Shown here: piece after piece, positions 1-9,847 of the stretch
How positions within the stretch are numbered: the stretch's first letter is position 1
Layout of the letters: the number at the start of each line of letters is the position of its first letter
DNA from: Anaerobaca lacustris
GTDB lineage: Bacteria > Planctomycetota > Phycisphaerae > Sedimentisphaerales > Anaerobacaceae
Reading direction: 5' to 3'
Assembly (NCBI RefSeq): GCF_030012215.1
Contig: NZ_JASCXX010000005.1
Span: 1 to 64,000 of the forward strand
Length of the DNA: 64,000 bases
Program-made: the position numbers and the translations under genes
Notes under the pieces: model-generated
Told to the model about the DNA's origin: nothing
The model's database searches: none
The model's input: only the letters and a program-made list of their open reading frames with translations

Positions 1-127
1 TCCGTGCGATGATTTGAGGGTACTCGTCAATAAGGCCAAGCAAGAAGTCCATTATCTCATTCATGATTTCACGGATGTCACAAGCATCACTTCAACAAGC
101 CTCTCCGAGCTTATGTAACTGCAATAC

Positions 128-319
128 CTACAGCAGAACTCTCAGTATGAATTGATTCTGTGCAATTTGTCTAAAGGTGTGAAGAGCGTCTTCACTATCA
201 CGGGGCTCAGAGATATGTTCACCTTCTGCGACCATATCACACGGGCCTTTAGCCGTCTCGAAGACAGTTGCCACCGCGTATCCTATACGAAATGACACCA
301 TCGCCCAGAATTGTCTCAC
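128..319 (-). CDS. Possible small hypothetical protein after the integrase
   Basis: A 63-codon frame opens with GTG immediately after the TGA of the upstream recombinase on the same strand, so translational coupling is possible. I recognise no domain, signal peptide or membrane segment. No clear Shine-Dalgarno sequence is visible apart from the coupled position. A second, 24-codon frame starts at an ATG overlapping the recombinase stop, so the true downstream frame is unclear. It may not be a gene at all. Confidence 0.2.
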   Translation of the reverse strand: MRQFWAMVSFRIGYAVATVFETAKGPCDMVAEGEHISEPRDSEDALHTFRQIAQNQFILRVLL

Positions 320-1348
320 TCATTGTGACACAGAGGGATTGAGTGCCCAGCCTGCCACGGGCAGCAGACTGATTGCCTGTCGCAGCACCGGATCGACGTT
401 GGTATATACGTCGTTCGTGAGTTGCGGACTGGAGTGCTCCAGCAGCCGCTGCGTCACGGCCGTGGACACGCCCCTTTGAGCCAGCAGCGAGGCAAAGGTC
501 TTCCGCAGAACCTGGAATGTCAGACCGGGGAATTTGACTTGGTCGCGTATCCGGTCCCACTTTTTCGGGCTGAACCTGTCCGGAAGCAGCCTCTCCTGGC
601 CATCGGGAAGCGTGGCGACATAGTTGGACAATTCGGTCATCGTCTCCTCGGGAACAGGGCGTTCCGGCATCGCTTTGCCGGCCTTGCGGTTCCGGGTGGA
701 AATCGTCTGTCGATCGAAGTGAACGTCGCCAATGCGGATCGTTTCGATATCGCCGCGTCGAAGCCCTGTCGTCACGGCCAGCAACACCCGCAGACGCAAA
801 GTCGGATACCGTGAGGCAGCAGCCAGCAGGTCTTTCACCTGCTCGGCGGTGAGCGCAATGACGGGTTTCTGCGGCACCTTGACTTTCCGGATCTCCAGGC
901 CGGAGGCGACCAAGCGATTCCTGACGGCCCACTTGAGGAAGGCGCGCAGGTTCGTGATGTCCTTGTTCAGCGTGCTCTTGCCCACCTCTTCACTGCGTTT
1001 TAGGACGAACGCATCCAAGCTCTGTTGTGTGATCTGCTTCGAGGAACCCGAGCCAACCAGTCGTTCGAAATGCCGCAGCGTCAGCAGGACCTCATAGATC
1101 GACGCATCCTTGCGGCCTTCCACTTGCTTGAATCGCCTGTATTCTTCAACCATGTGTCGCCAGTCGAAGTCAACCACGCTGGTGAACACATCCGAGTTGA
1201 GTTGGGTGTACTTGATGTGGCGAAAGTGCTCGGCCAGGCTCTTGGTCGGCAATGCCTTGGCTTTCCTCTTGCCGCCTTCATACCACCCGCACCACCATCC
1301 TTTGATGTGCTTTCGTTTGTAGACCCATGGTTTTCTCATGGTGTCCAT
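320..1348 (-). CDS. Tyrosine recombinase / phage-type integrase
   Basis: A site-specific recombinase of about 342 residues. The N-terminal third has an AP2-like, Arg/Lys-rich start (motif 'KGWWCGWYEGGKRKAK') and a SAM-like core-binding domain. The catalytic domain shows the first Arg in 'TTGLRRGDIETI', the second Arg in 'FQVLRKTFASLL', the box II His in 'LLEHSSPQLT' and the nucleophile Tyr in 'NDVYTNV'. The usual His of H-x-x-R is Gln here (Q-V-L-R). I prefer the ATG at 1348 (MDTMRKPW) to the GTG at 1378, although neither has a good ribosome site. It faces away from the other recombinase of the element. Its target site is not visible. Confidence 0.85.
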   Translation of the reverse strand: MDTMRKPWVYKRKHIKGWWCGWYEGGKRKAKALPTKSLAEHFRHIKYTQLNSDVFTSVVDFDWRHMVEEYRRFKQVEGRKDASIYEVLLTLRHFERLVGSGSSKQITQQSLDAFVLKRSEEVGKSTLNKDITNLRAFLKWAVRNRLVASGLEIRKVKVPQKPVIALTAEQVKDLLAAASRYPTLRLRVLLAVTTGLRRGDIETIRIGDVHFDRQTISTRNRKAGKAMPERPVPEETMTELSNYVATLPDGQERLLPDRFSPKKWDRIRDQVKFPGLTFQVLRKTFASLLAQRGVSTAVTQRLLEHSSPQLTNDVYTNVDPVLRQAISLLPVAGWALNPSVSQ

Positions 1349-1378
1349 TGTATTGGCAGTTTTGGCTGCCAAGGCCAC

Positions 1379-1714
1379 CGGGCAGGGGTATCAATTTACC
1401 AGATGGTGACAAAACGGAGACATGGGCGAGACGGGCAAGAGCTTCTGTGCGATAACCTCACTCTGCAAAAAGGTTTATGGAGACAGGCCTTTCAGGGACA
1501 TAGAACAACCAGTCCGATGCCCCCTCACCCAGATCGTATCGCCCCGAATCCGTGCGCCCGATGCACTTTGGCGGCATCTGCGGTGCCGGCGTTGACCCAT
1601 CAGAGAACCGCTCATGACACATGGATGCTTGCCCGGCATAACCTTTCGCAATACACTGGCCTCCGGTTCCGACCAATGCAGATGGATCATTACAATGGCG
1701 ATGGAGGGTAGATC
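1379..1714. other. Intergenic region, no gene recognised
   Basis: Between the divergent recombinase and HU genes I see no convincing coding frame. It should hold both promoters, but no clear -35/-10 pair stands out. The HU ribosome site GGAGGG at 1703-1708 lies at its right end. Confidence 0.4.
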
Positions 1715-2035
1715 ATGGCCATCACCAAAAGGGACCTCATCGCACGCATCGCTGAGAGCACGGGCCTCACGCGCAGATGTGCCAAGGGTGTGGTCCAGGC
1801 GTTCTTCGATGAAGTTATCCGTGAGCTGACCCAGGGCAATCGCATCGAACTTCGCGGTTTCGGCGTATTCGAGACGAGAACCGCCGCACCGCGGATGGCC
1901 CAGAATCCCAAGACTCTCAAGAAGGTTCGCGTCCCAGCCAAGTGTAGGGCGGTGTTCAAACCGGGACGACTGATGAAGGATCAGATGAACGGCCATCTGT
2001 GCAGGTCTGGATCAAGGACCAGCTTTCTGTTATGA
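1715..2035 (+). CDS. HU/IHF-family DNA-binding protein
   Basis: A 106-residue histone-like protein. Residues 1-45 form the helical dimer region ('MAITKRDLIARIAESTGLT'). The beta-arm signature is visible as 'RGFGVFETR' followed by 'R-x-x-QNPKT', the segment that inserts into the minor groove with its Pro in 'NPKT'. The last 15 residues extend beyond the normal 90-residue length. A strong Shine-Dalgarno (GGAGGG, 1703-1708) sits 6 bases before the ATG. HU/IHF proteins bend DNA in recombination complexes, so within this element it may assist the neighbouring integrases. That role is inference; it could equally be a general nucleoid protein. Confidence 0.9.
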   Translation: MAITKRDLIARIAESTGLTRRCAKGVVQAFFDEVIRELTQGNRIELRGFGVFETRTAAPRMAQNPKTLKKVRVPAKCRAVFKPGRLMKDQMNGHLCRSGSRTSFLL

Positions 2036-2054
2036 TGTATTTGCTCATGAGCGG

Positions 2055-2130
2055 CTGCACTTCGGTGCAGTGACAGCCCCCGGCAAAGTCTCGCTTCCTC
2101 TCCCTCCGCACGCCGGGGGCTCCATTTTCT
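2055..2130 (+). terminator. Hairpins downstream of the HU gene
   Basis: A 6-bp stem with a TTCG tetraloop (CTGCAC 2055-2060, GTGCAG 2065-2070) is followed by a perfect 10-bp inverted repeat (2075-2084 with 2112-2121) and then a T-rich stretch from 2124. The loop of the second hairpin is long (27 bases). The arrangement fits a terminator for the HU gene. Confidence 0.5.
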
Positions 2131-2322
2131 ATTGGATCGCTGGCAAGGCCATTGTCATTGTTGGTCGTACCGGTGCGTCCCACAGGCGGCGACTGACGCT
2201 CGCCGCAAGAAGACGTATCTATCTATCCCGTGACTTTGCCCACATAGGTGTAAGGCTCGCCTTCACACACCTCGCAGACACCGCCAGAACCGACCCCACC
2301 GCTCCATGCGATACCCCGATCA

Positions 2323-2475
2323 TCACATCTGCATTCGCGCATTCGGGCACGCCCACACCACTTCCAGGATCGCTTTTCGCAGTTCAGGACTGTCCCGGAT
2401 GAGCCCCACGAGTACATGAACAAGCTTCTCCGCAGATGCCTGACTGCGGCGCGGCGTCCCCATTTGTTCTTGCAT
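2323..2475 (-). CDS. Possible small protein, perhaps the front half of a frameshifted gene
   Basis: A 50-codon frame starts at the ATG at 2475. Its composition is natural for a helical protein ('SAEKLVHVLVGLIRDSPELR') and it ends near a Cys ('VVWACPNARMQM'). In the next frame the DNA continues to 2223 with Cys-rich residues ('CRCDDRG', 'GVCEVCEGEPYTYVGKVTG'). Read together through one frameshift, the two parts would make a roughly 85-residue protein with a four- or five-Cys zinc-ribbon-like end. No family is recognised, and no good ribosome site is seen. It may be a decayed gene. Confidence 0.3.
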   Translation of the reverse strand: MQEQMGTPRRSQASAEKLVHVLVGLIRDSPELRKAILEVVWACPNARMQM

Positions 2476-2768
2476 TTTCTCACATCCGTTCACGATTCAC
2501 ATCCTCGTTGACCATGCCTGGACAGCCTGCCTGCTCGACCCCTGACGGCTTGGGACAAAATTAAGGCTCCCCCGTGCTTCCTCATTCTCGCATCTGCTCC
2601 TGTAGTCGTACTGGGCAAGCTCGGCCTCATGGATGGGCCGAGCTTGGCATCATCCGTCTTCTCAATGGGATGGAGAGATCATCAGCAAGGCAGCAGCTTG
2701 TATATCCGCATATGCGCAGGTTGCGCAATAATGGGGTTGCAGAAAGGCACAATGCTAAGGAGAACGCC
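2476..2768. other. Gap before the radical SAM gene, no gene recognised
   Basis: No convincing frame is seen on either strand. The radical SAM reading frame stays open back to 2574, but its ribosome site supports a start at 2769, so the upstream part is taken as untranslated. Confidence 0.4.
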
Positions 2769-3713
2769 ATGAGAGTACATCAGTGTCACCTGAAGACCGG
2801 AATACGGCCAACGCCCGAGTTCCACAAGAAGGGCCTCGCAACCCACGCGGTCAACGTAGGAACGAAGTGCGGCCACGGCTGCTTGTACTGCAGTTCCGGG
2901 GCAGTTCTTCGTACGCATCGGTCTTTCAAGGCATGCGGCGAGAACCCTTTCGGTTTCGGCTATGCGATCGTCGATCCAAGCACGCCAGAGCGGGTAGCAC
3001 GAGACGCAAAACACATCCACAAGCGAGGTCTGGTGCAACTGTGCACGTTCAGTGACGCCTGGGCCCCCGAGGCCCAGGAGTACCAACTCGGACGCCGTTG
3101 CCTGGAGGCAATCCTGTCGCAGACGGACTGGACGGTCCGGGTTCTCACGAAGAACGCCGCGATCCGAGACGATTTCGATTTCATCGAGGAGAATCGCGAC
3201 CGCGTCCTGATAGGCCTGAGCATCACTGCCGCCCTACCCAAGGCCGGAACGGTCCAGATCCTCGAACCCAATACTTCTTCCATCCAGGATCGGATGCTGG
3301 CGGTGGTCGAAGCCGCGGCTCGTGGACTGAGAACATACGCCATGTTCTGCCCCCTGCTGCCGGGAATCGCTGATTCCCCGGAGGACATTGAGCAACTCGT
3401 CAAGTTCGCGATCGATTGCCGGGCTGAAGAGATCTTCGTCGAGCCCGTGAATCCTCGCGGACCCGGTTTGCGACTTTGCCAGGAAGCCCTGCAGCAGAAC
3501 GGCTACCAGACAGAAGCCGAGGCGATCGGGATCATTCGCCGGAGGGCCAGTTGGTCGAATTACGTGACGGAACTGATCGCCAACGTCCAGCAGGCGGTGC
3601 GAAAGCACTCAGATATCTCAAAGCTGCGGTTCCTGCTCTATCCGTCGGGGCTGCGACCGGAGGACAAAGCGAGAATCGAACGGGATGATGCGGGAGTGGT
3701 GTGGCTGGGGTGA
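2769..3713 (+). CDS. Radical SAM protein (SplB-like iron-sulfur enzyme)
   Basis: A 314-residue radical S-adenosylmethionine protein. The 4Fe-4S binding motif is Cys-x3-Cys-x2-Cys in 'TKCGHGCLYCSSG', near residue 35. The rest of the sequence alternates strand and helix as in the partial TIM barrel ('VQLCTFSDAWAPEAQEYQLG', 'WTVRVLTKNAAI'). The overall pattern recalls the spore-photoproduct-lyase-like group used for nucleic acid or peptide modification, but the substrate is unknown. The ATG at 2769 is chosen because AAGGAG (2757-2762) lies 6 bases upstream. It is cargo of the integrated element, just before the excisionase-like gene. Confidence 0.8.
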   Translation: MRVHQCHLKTGIRPTPEFHKKGLATHAVNVGTKCGHGCLYCSSGAVLRTHRSFKACGENPFGFGYAIVDPSTPERVARDAKHIHKRGLVQLCTFSDAWAPEAQEYQLGRRCLEAILSQTDWTVRVLTKNAAIRDDFDFIEENRDRVLIGLSITAALPKAGTVQILEPNTSSIQDRMLAVVEAAARGLRTYAMFCPLLPGIADSPEDIEQLVKFAIDCRAEEIFVEPVNPRGPGLRLCQEALQQNGYQTEAEAIGIIRRRASWSNYVTELIANVQQAVRKHSDISKLRFLLYPSGLRPEDKARIERDDAGVVWLG

Positions 3714-3753
3714 ACGTGGCCATAGCGTTGGCAATGAAGACAGTAGGTCTTCC

Positions 3754-4002
3754 ATGCAACAGAACACGACAACCCATAAGGAATGGCCAGAGCGACCATT
3801 AGTCTTTCCTGACTTGATGACCCCGGTCGAGGCGGCGATGTTCCTACGATTGGACGAAGCCGATCACAGCCCTGACACCGCAAACCGTACCCTCAACTAC
3901 TGGAGGGAACGGGGAGAGCTAAGAGCCACCAAATTCGCCCGACGCGTCTGGTACTTGCGAAGTGAACTCGAAGCATTTCTGGAGAGAAAGACCGAGGGGT
4001 AA
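3754..4002 (+). CDS. Excisionase-like helix-turn-helix DNA-binding protein
   Basis: A small (about 82-residue) protein with a winged-helix fold of the MerR/AlpA/excisionase type: 'MTPVEAAMFLRL', a recognition region 'ANRTLNYWRERGELRATKF', a beta wing 'ARRVWYLRSELEAFLERK'. It lies just before the integrase gene, the normal place for a recombination directionality factor or a repressor of the element. The frame is open upstream to 3685, overlapping the radical SAM gene. The ATG at 3754 is chosen for the family's usual length, since no strong ribosome site decides it. Confidence 0.65.
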   Translation: MQQNTTTHKEWPERPLVFPDLMTPVEAAMFLRLDEADHSPDTANRTLNYWRERGELRATKFARRVWYLRSELEAFLERKTEG

Positions 4003-4039
4003 GTCCGTCGGGCCGAGGAAATCCACCCCAGTATCCCCC

Positions 4040-4068
4040 TTGCGCCGGCAGGCATGTGCGAGTATAAT
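4040..4068 (+). promoter_or_regulatory. Candidate sigma-70 promoter for the integrase
   Basis: TTGCGC at 4040-4045 and a perfect TATAAT at 4063-4068 are spaced by 17 bases, 58 bases before the integrase ATG at 4126. The -10 box is exact and the -35 is partial. Confidence 0.5.
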
Positions 4069-4125
4069 CCCCGGGTGTCAGTCGCTACTGGTGACTCTCC
4101 AGGCCAAATAGAAAGGAGATCACCC

Positions 4126-5352
4126 ATGGTGACAAAGAAAGTAAGCGTTAGCCGTAAATGGCTGGAGCCGATACCCGAGGAAGACGGGATCAAGATCCCG
4201 CGATCCGAGTGGGTCAAGAAGAGACGGCACTGCTGGATAGTCAGGTGGTACAGCACGGCCGGCAAGCGACACGGCAAGCTCTTTGACAAGCGAAAAGAGG
4301 CGGAGCGATACGCCCGAAAGCTGCAGGTACTGGTCGACTCAGGTAAACAAGACGAACCCAGCAAGATCACCCTGGGTCAGTTCGTTGAAGAGCACAAAAA
4401 GGTCATGAGGGGGCAGGTAGCACATGCCACGCTCATGGATCAATTGAGGGCTTTGCACCTACTCCAGGAATTCGTGGGTAAGGATATGCTTCTCCAGCGG
4501 ATCACTTCCCGAGACGCCGAGGCCTTCATCGCCTCTCGAATAGAGGCCGGGCTGAAGACAGGTAGTGTCAACAAGGACATACGAACTCTCAAGAGGGTCT
4601 TCAACCTGGCGATCGAGCCCCGAGGATATCTACGCGACGGGCAGAACCCATTCGCCAAGATCCGGGAAAGGAAGCAGACGGCCAAGAACATCCGGTATGT
4701 GACCGTTCCGGAGTACAGGGCGCTGATGGAAGCTGCGGGAAGTCTCTGGTGGAAAGCGCTGCTTTCCACGGCCTACTGTTGCGGTCTCCGGAGAAGCGAA
4801 ATCCTAAACCTTACCTGGGCTGATATTGACTTTGATGCCCAGCGGGTCCGTGTCCGTCCCAAGGAGAGTGGCATCCAGACGATACGATGGGAGCCCAAGG
4901 ACCATCAGCATCGGGTCGTACCCATGTCAAACGAGACGGCCCAGTTCCTCGTGGACCTACAGGCAGAGGCACCAGAAGCCTTTCCGTACATCTTCATCCC
5001 TCCCAAACGCTTCCACCGGATCAAGGAACGGCTGGAGTCTGGGCGTTGGAATGACCGAAAGGCGGTGATTAACAACCTGACGCGGGGATTCGAAGTGATT
5101 CGTTCGAAGGCTGGCGTCAGCAAATGCACACCCCACGACCTCCGGCGATCCGCGATCACGAACTGGGCCCAGGAGCTGCCGGTACAGGTGGTCCAGGAGT
5201 TTGCCGGCCATTCCAATATCGCCACGACGAGAAAGTACTACCTGACTGTCCGGGCAGAAGACGTGGAGCGGGCGAGCCAACTGATGAACCGCATGCTTTC
5301 GGCGTCGCGAGCACTTGACACAAAACCGACACAAAACGGGGGTGCCAAGTGA
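4126..5352 (+). CDS. Tyrosine recombinase / integrase next to tRNA-Phe
   Basis: A 408-residue phage-type integrase. The N-terminal part has an arm-binding region ('RHCWIVRWYSTAGKRHGKLF'), then a SAM-like core-binding domain around residues 80-185, then the catalytic domain. All catalytic residues are visible: Arg in 'CCGLRRSEIL', His and Arg in 'TPHDLRRSAI', His in 'EFAGHSNIATT' and the nucleophile Tyr in 'TRKYYLTV'. The start at 4126 has an ideal ribosome site (AAAGGAG, 4112-4118). Its position against the tRNA-Phe 3' end implies that it integrates the element into that tRNA gene. The Lys of the beta hairpin was not assigned. Confidence 0.93.
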   Translation: MVTKKVSVSRKWLEPIPEEDGIKIPRSEWVKKRRHCWIVRWYSTAGKRHGKLFDKRKEAERYARKLQVLVDSGKQDEPSKITLGQFVEEHKKVMRGQVAHATLMDQLRALHLLQEFVGKDMLLQRITSRDAEAFIASRIEAGLKTGSVNKDIRTLKRVFNLAIEPRGYLRDGQNPFAKIRERKQTAKNIRYVTVPEYRALMEAAGSLWWKALLSTAYCCGLRRSEILNLTWADIDFDAQRVRVRPKESGIQTIRWEPKDHQHRVVPMSNETAQFLVDLQAEAPEAFPYIFIPPKRFHRIKERLESGRWNDRKAVINNLTRGFEVIRSKAGVSKCTPHDLRRSAITNWAQELPVQVVQEFAGHSNIATTRKYYLTVRAEDVERASQLMNRMLSASRALDTKPTQNGGAK

Positions 5353-5406
5353 CATACGAAAAAGGCTGGCAACCGTAAGTGATTGCCAGCCAAGGCTTTA
5401 CATCAA

Positions 5407-5479
<73 letters not shown>

Positions 5480-5596
5480 GCCGGTACATCCTAAACCTTT
5501 ACTTTAGCGTATGGCGCGTCTGATGCAAGATATTTTGTCCGGCAGCGGCGACTTTCTTGTGAGGAATCGTCGGATCGCGTCGCACCCCAACCACCG

Positions 5597-6079
5597 TCAT
5601 CCATCCGCGACGTCCGCCTTGGGCGTGAAGAACACCAGCGAGATCAGGACCAGGCCGGCGCCGGCCAGGAACAAGGCCATCCGATGTCGCGGCTCGCTGC
5701 ACCGCTGGAGCCACTTGGGGAGAACGGGTTCGCCTGACTCCTGTTCGGCGCGGTTCATCAAGGCCCGGCGCGCCACCGCCAGTTCCTGGGCCCTCGCCTT
5801 CGGATAGACGGCATTCGGGTCCTCCGGCAGCGTGCCCAAGGTCGCCGGCGCCAGCCGCCGGAGGAGGTTTGGGTCGTTGTGAAGTTCGGCGAGCAGGGCA
5901 TCGTACTCCTCATTGAGGGACCGCAGACGATCCAGCGACAGGTGGGCCTCTTTGACGAGCCGCTCGTTTCGCCAGTAGACGATCAGGTCATCGCACAGCG
6001 CCGCCAGCCCCAGCGCACCGGCACCCACACTGAAGAAGATCACGAAGAGCAGGAAGTGAACAATCTTCTGAATCAGCAT
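5597..6079 (-). CDS. Membrane protein with FtsB/DivIC-like coiled coil
   Basis: A 160-residue protein with a hydrophobic helix at residues 8-30, a charged coiled-coil-like stretch at 35-75, and a second hydrophobic helix near the C-terminus ('LFLAGAGLVLISLVFF'). The segment 'LHNDPNLLRRLAPATLG' resembles the end of the FtsB/DivIC coiled coil, where a short 'L-x-N-D-P' turn precedes a helix and 'LG'. This suggests a septum-formation-initiator-like protein, but the extra C-terminal membrane helix is not usual and the match is by eye. No operon partner is nearby; the gene lies between tRNA-Phe and the enolase region. Confidence 0.6.
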   Translation of the reverse strand: MLIQKIVHFLLFVIFFSVGAGALGLAALCDDLIVYWRNERLVKEAHLSLDRLRSLNEEYDALLAELHNDPNLLRRLAPATLGTLPEDPNAVYPKARAQELAVARRALMNRAEQESGEPVLPKWLQRCSEPRHRMALFLAGAGLVLISLVFFTPKADVADG

Positions 6080-7906
<1,827 letters not shown>

Positions 7907-7969
7907 GCGCAATTCAGCAGCAGTTGGGCAGCCCGCCAGGTTCGGGCTGAGACAATGTGGACGCCCAAA

Positions 7970-8005
7970 ACGCCCCGTCGGGACATGCGACGGGGCGTAT
8001 CTTTT
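7970..8005 (+). terminator. Rho-independent terminator after enolase
   Basis: A perfect 11-bp GC-rich stem (7970-7980 with 7988-7998) with a 7-base loop is followed by ATCTTTTT. This is a textbook intrinsic terminator, 64 bases after the enolase stop. Confidence 0.9.
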
Positions 8006-8181
8006 TCCCGGCGTCCGTTCTGGTGCGAGTTTCACAAGAAAACCTGTAACATCACAGGCTGTGGTGCGTCTGTATGGTGAGGGCGTTCGGAGCCACGCCA
8101 AAGACTTCGTGGGCCACAGCAGCAGGCACCGGGTGGGACAGGACCCTCCGGCCGACAATTCGATCATCTTTGCTCTGAGAG

Positions 8182-8210
8182 GGCCGATTCGGCGGAGGAT
8201 CGGCCTTTTC
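8182..8210 (+). terminator. Second hairpin with T run, upstream of psd
   Basis: GGCCGAT (8182-8188) pairs with ATCGGCC (8199-8205) around a 10-base loop, followed by TTTTC. It lies 40 bases before the psd start, so it could be a second terminator for readthrough or an attenuator-like element. The stretch between the two hairpins (8006-8181) holds no gene. Confidence 0.5.
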
Positions 8211-8249
8211 TATTGCCCGGACGATCTGCCGGACCTATCATATCGGCTT

Positions 8250-8933
8250 ATGAGGATACCACTGACCAAGTACGGCTGGCCCCAGGTGGCCGTCTACCCC
8301 GCCCTGCTCGTTGTGGCCATGCTGGCCGTCGCCTTGGGAGGGGCGGGCCGCACACCCCCGTGGGCTGTTATCACGACGGAGGTCGTCCTCGCGGCGGTCT
8401 TCGTCTGGGCCCTGATGTTCTTCCGCGACCCCCGACGGGACGCCCCGGCCGACAAGAGTCTGTTCCTCGCTCCGGCCGACGGCAAGGTCACGGATATCGA
8501 GCGGATGCAGCAGAGCGACTTCCTTGACGGACCGGCCCTGCGGATCGGCATCTTCCTGAGCATCTTCAACGTCCACATCAATCGCGCCCCGTGCAACGTC
8601 CGGGTCGAGAAGATCGCCTACCGCAAAGGCAGATACCTCAACGCCATGAATCCGCTGTCGGCCAAGGTCAATGAATCGAACACCCTGACCCTGGCGCGGA
8701 CGGACGAGCCCGGAGGCCGCCTGGTCGTGCGCCAGATCAGCGGGGCCATCGCCCGACGCATCGTCTGTGAGGCGAAAGAGGGTGGCGAATTGGGTCAGGG
8801 CCAGGCGTTCGGCATGATCAAATTCGGCTCGCGAACCGAACTCTACGTGCCCGCCGGCGAACAAATCGAGTGCCTAGTTCGCATAGGAGATACCGTCAAG
8901 GCGGGGATCACTCCACTTGTGAGGTACAGATAG
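8250..8933 (+). CDS. psd: Phosphatidylserine decarboxylase
   Basis: Makes phosphatidylethanolamine from phosphatidylserine at the membrane. The protein has 227 residues, the short archaeal-like form. Two hydrophobic helices near residues 15-55 anchor it. The body shows 'FRDPRR', 'APADGKVTDIE', 'FLSIFNVHINRAP' and the self-cleavage site 'GMIKFGSRTEL', where Gly-Ser is cut to form the pyruvoyl group. The frame is open back to 8061, but only the ATG at 8250 gives a normal N-terminus. pssA follows after 3 bases, so substrate maker and user are one transcription unit. Confidence 0.93.
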   Translation: MRIPLTKYGWPQVAVYPALLVVAMLAVALGGAGRTPPWAVITTEVVLAAVFVWALMFFRDPRRDAPADKSLFLAPADGKVTDIERMQQSDFLDGPALRIGIFLSIFNVHINRAPCNVRVEKIAYRKGRYLNAMNPLSAKVNESNTLTLARTDEPGGRLVVRQISGAIARRIVCEAKEGGELGQGQAFGMIKFGSRTELYVPAGEQIECLVRIGDTVKAGITPLVRYR

Positions 8934-8936
8934 ATC

Positions 8937-9842
8937 GTGCGACGATTCCGATCGAAACCCAAACGGGACAAGGGCCGGCTCCTGAAGCGGATGCGCGGTC
9001 AGCGGGTCAAGTACATCGCCGTGCTGCCCTCGCTGATCACGATCCTCAACGGGGTCTTCGGCTTCATCGCGATCGTTTTTGCCAGTCGAGGGGCCGAGAG
9101 AGGCATTGCGGGATTCTCGCACTTCGCGGTGGCCGGCTACATGATCCTGCTGGCGATGTTCGCCGACATGCTCGACGGGCGTCTGGCGCGAATGAGCCAG
9201 TCGACGTCCAGCTTCGGCGGCCAGTTGGACAGTCTCTGCGACATGGTCAGTTTCGGCGTGGCGCCGGCCTTTCTCATGGTCAACGCAATCCAGGTCCACC
9301 TGGATCTGACGACCCCGCTGAGCAGCGGCTTGTTTCACCGCTTCATCTGGCTGGCGGCCCTGGCCTATATCAGTTGCGCCGCCATCCGCCTGGCCCGTTT
9401 CAACGTGGAAAACGAAGAGAACGAGGCGGCCCACATGAGCTTTGCCGGCTTGCCGACCCCTGGGGCCGCCGGCGCGATCGTCAGTCTGATCATCTTCCAC
9501 CAGGAGGTGACGCCGACGCTCGACGTGGCGATCTTTCTGCTGCCGTTCCTGACCCTGGGGGTCGCCGTTCTGATGGTCAGTCGCATCCGCTATCCGCACG
9601 TGCTGAACGTCTATCTCCGGGGCAGGCAGCCGTTCAGCTATCTGATGAGGGTGCTGCTGTTTCTGGGGATCGTGCTGTGGTTGGGCATGCAGACGGCCCT
9701 GCTGCTGATCTTCCTGGCTTTCGCAGGCAGTGGATTCGCCCAGTGGGTCTACCTGCGAGTGCATCCCGGCAAGCAGCCGCTCGTTGCGGCCCATCCGACC
9801 GCTGCCGCTGCGTCCTCAGGCCAATCCGAGACCCCCAGTTAG
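8937..9842 (+). CDS. pssA: CDP-diacylglycerol-serine O-phosphatidyltransferase
   Basis: Joins CDP-diacylglycerol and serine to give phosphatidylserine, the substrate of the preceding psd product. The protein has 301 residues. The CDP-alcohol phosphotransferase signature D-G-x2-A-R-x8-G-x3-D-x3-D is complete in the segment from 'DGRLARMSQ' to 'GQLDSLCDMVSFG'. Several hydrophobic helices follow. The start is GTG at 8937, three bases after the psd stop. The first 25 residues are strongly basic and the last 20 Ala/Ser-rich. The gene ends 5 bases from the end of the convergent PilZ gene with no visible terminator. Confidence 0.95.
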   Translation: MRRFRSKPKRDKGRLLKRMRGQRVKYIAVLPSLITILNGVFGFIAIVFASRGAERGIAGFSHFAVAGYMILLAMFADMLDGRLARMSQSTSSFGGQLDSLCDMVSFGVAPAFLMVNAIQVHLDLTTPLSSGLFHRFIWLAALAYISCAAIRLARFNVENEENEAAHMSFAGLPTPGAAGAIVSLIIFHQEVTPTLDVAIFLLPFLTLGVAVLMVSRIRYPHVLNVYLRGRQPFSYLMRVLLFLGIVLWLGMQTALLLIFLAFAGSGFAQWVYLRVHPGKQPLVAAHPTAAAASSGQSETPS

Positions 9843-9847
9843 CGTTG

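Noticed and set aside
1458-1676. A 72-codon minus-strand frame before HU
   Set aside because: No ribosome site, no homology recognised and unclear context; not enough to call a gene.
2070-2402. A 110-codon forward frame after HU
   Set aside because: It begins inside the terminator hairpins and has no natural-looking composition.
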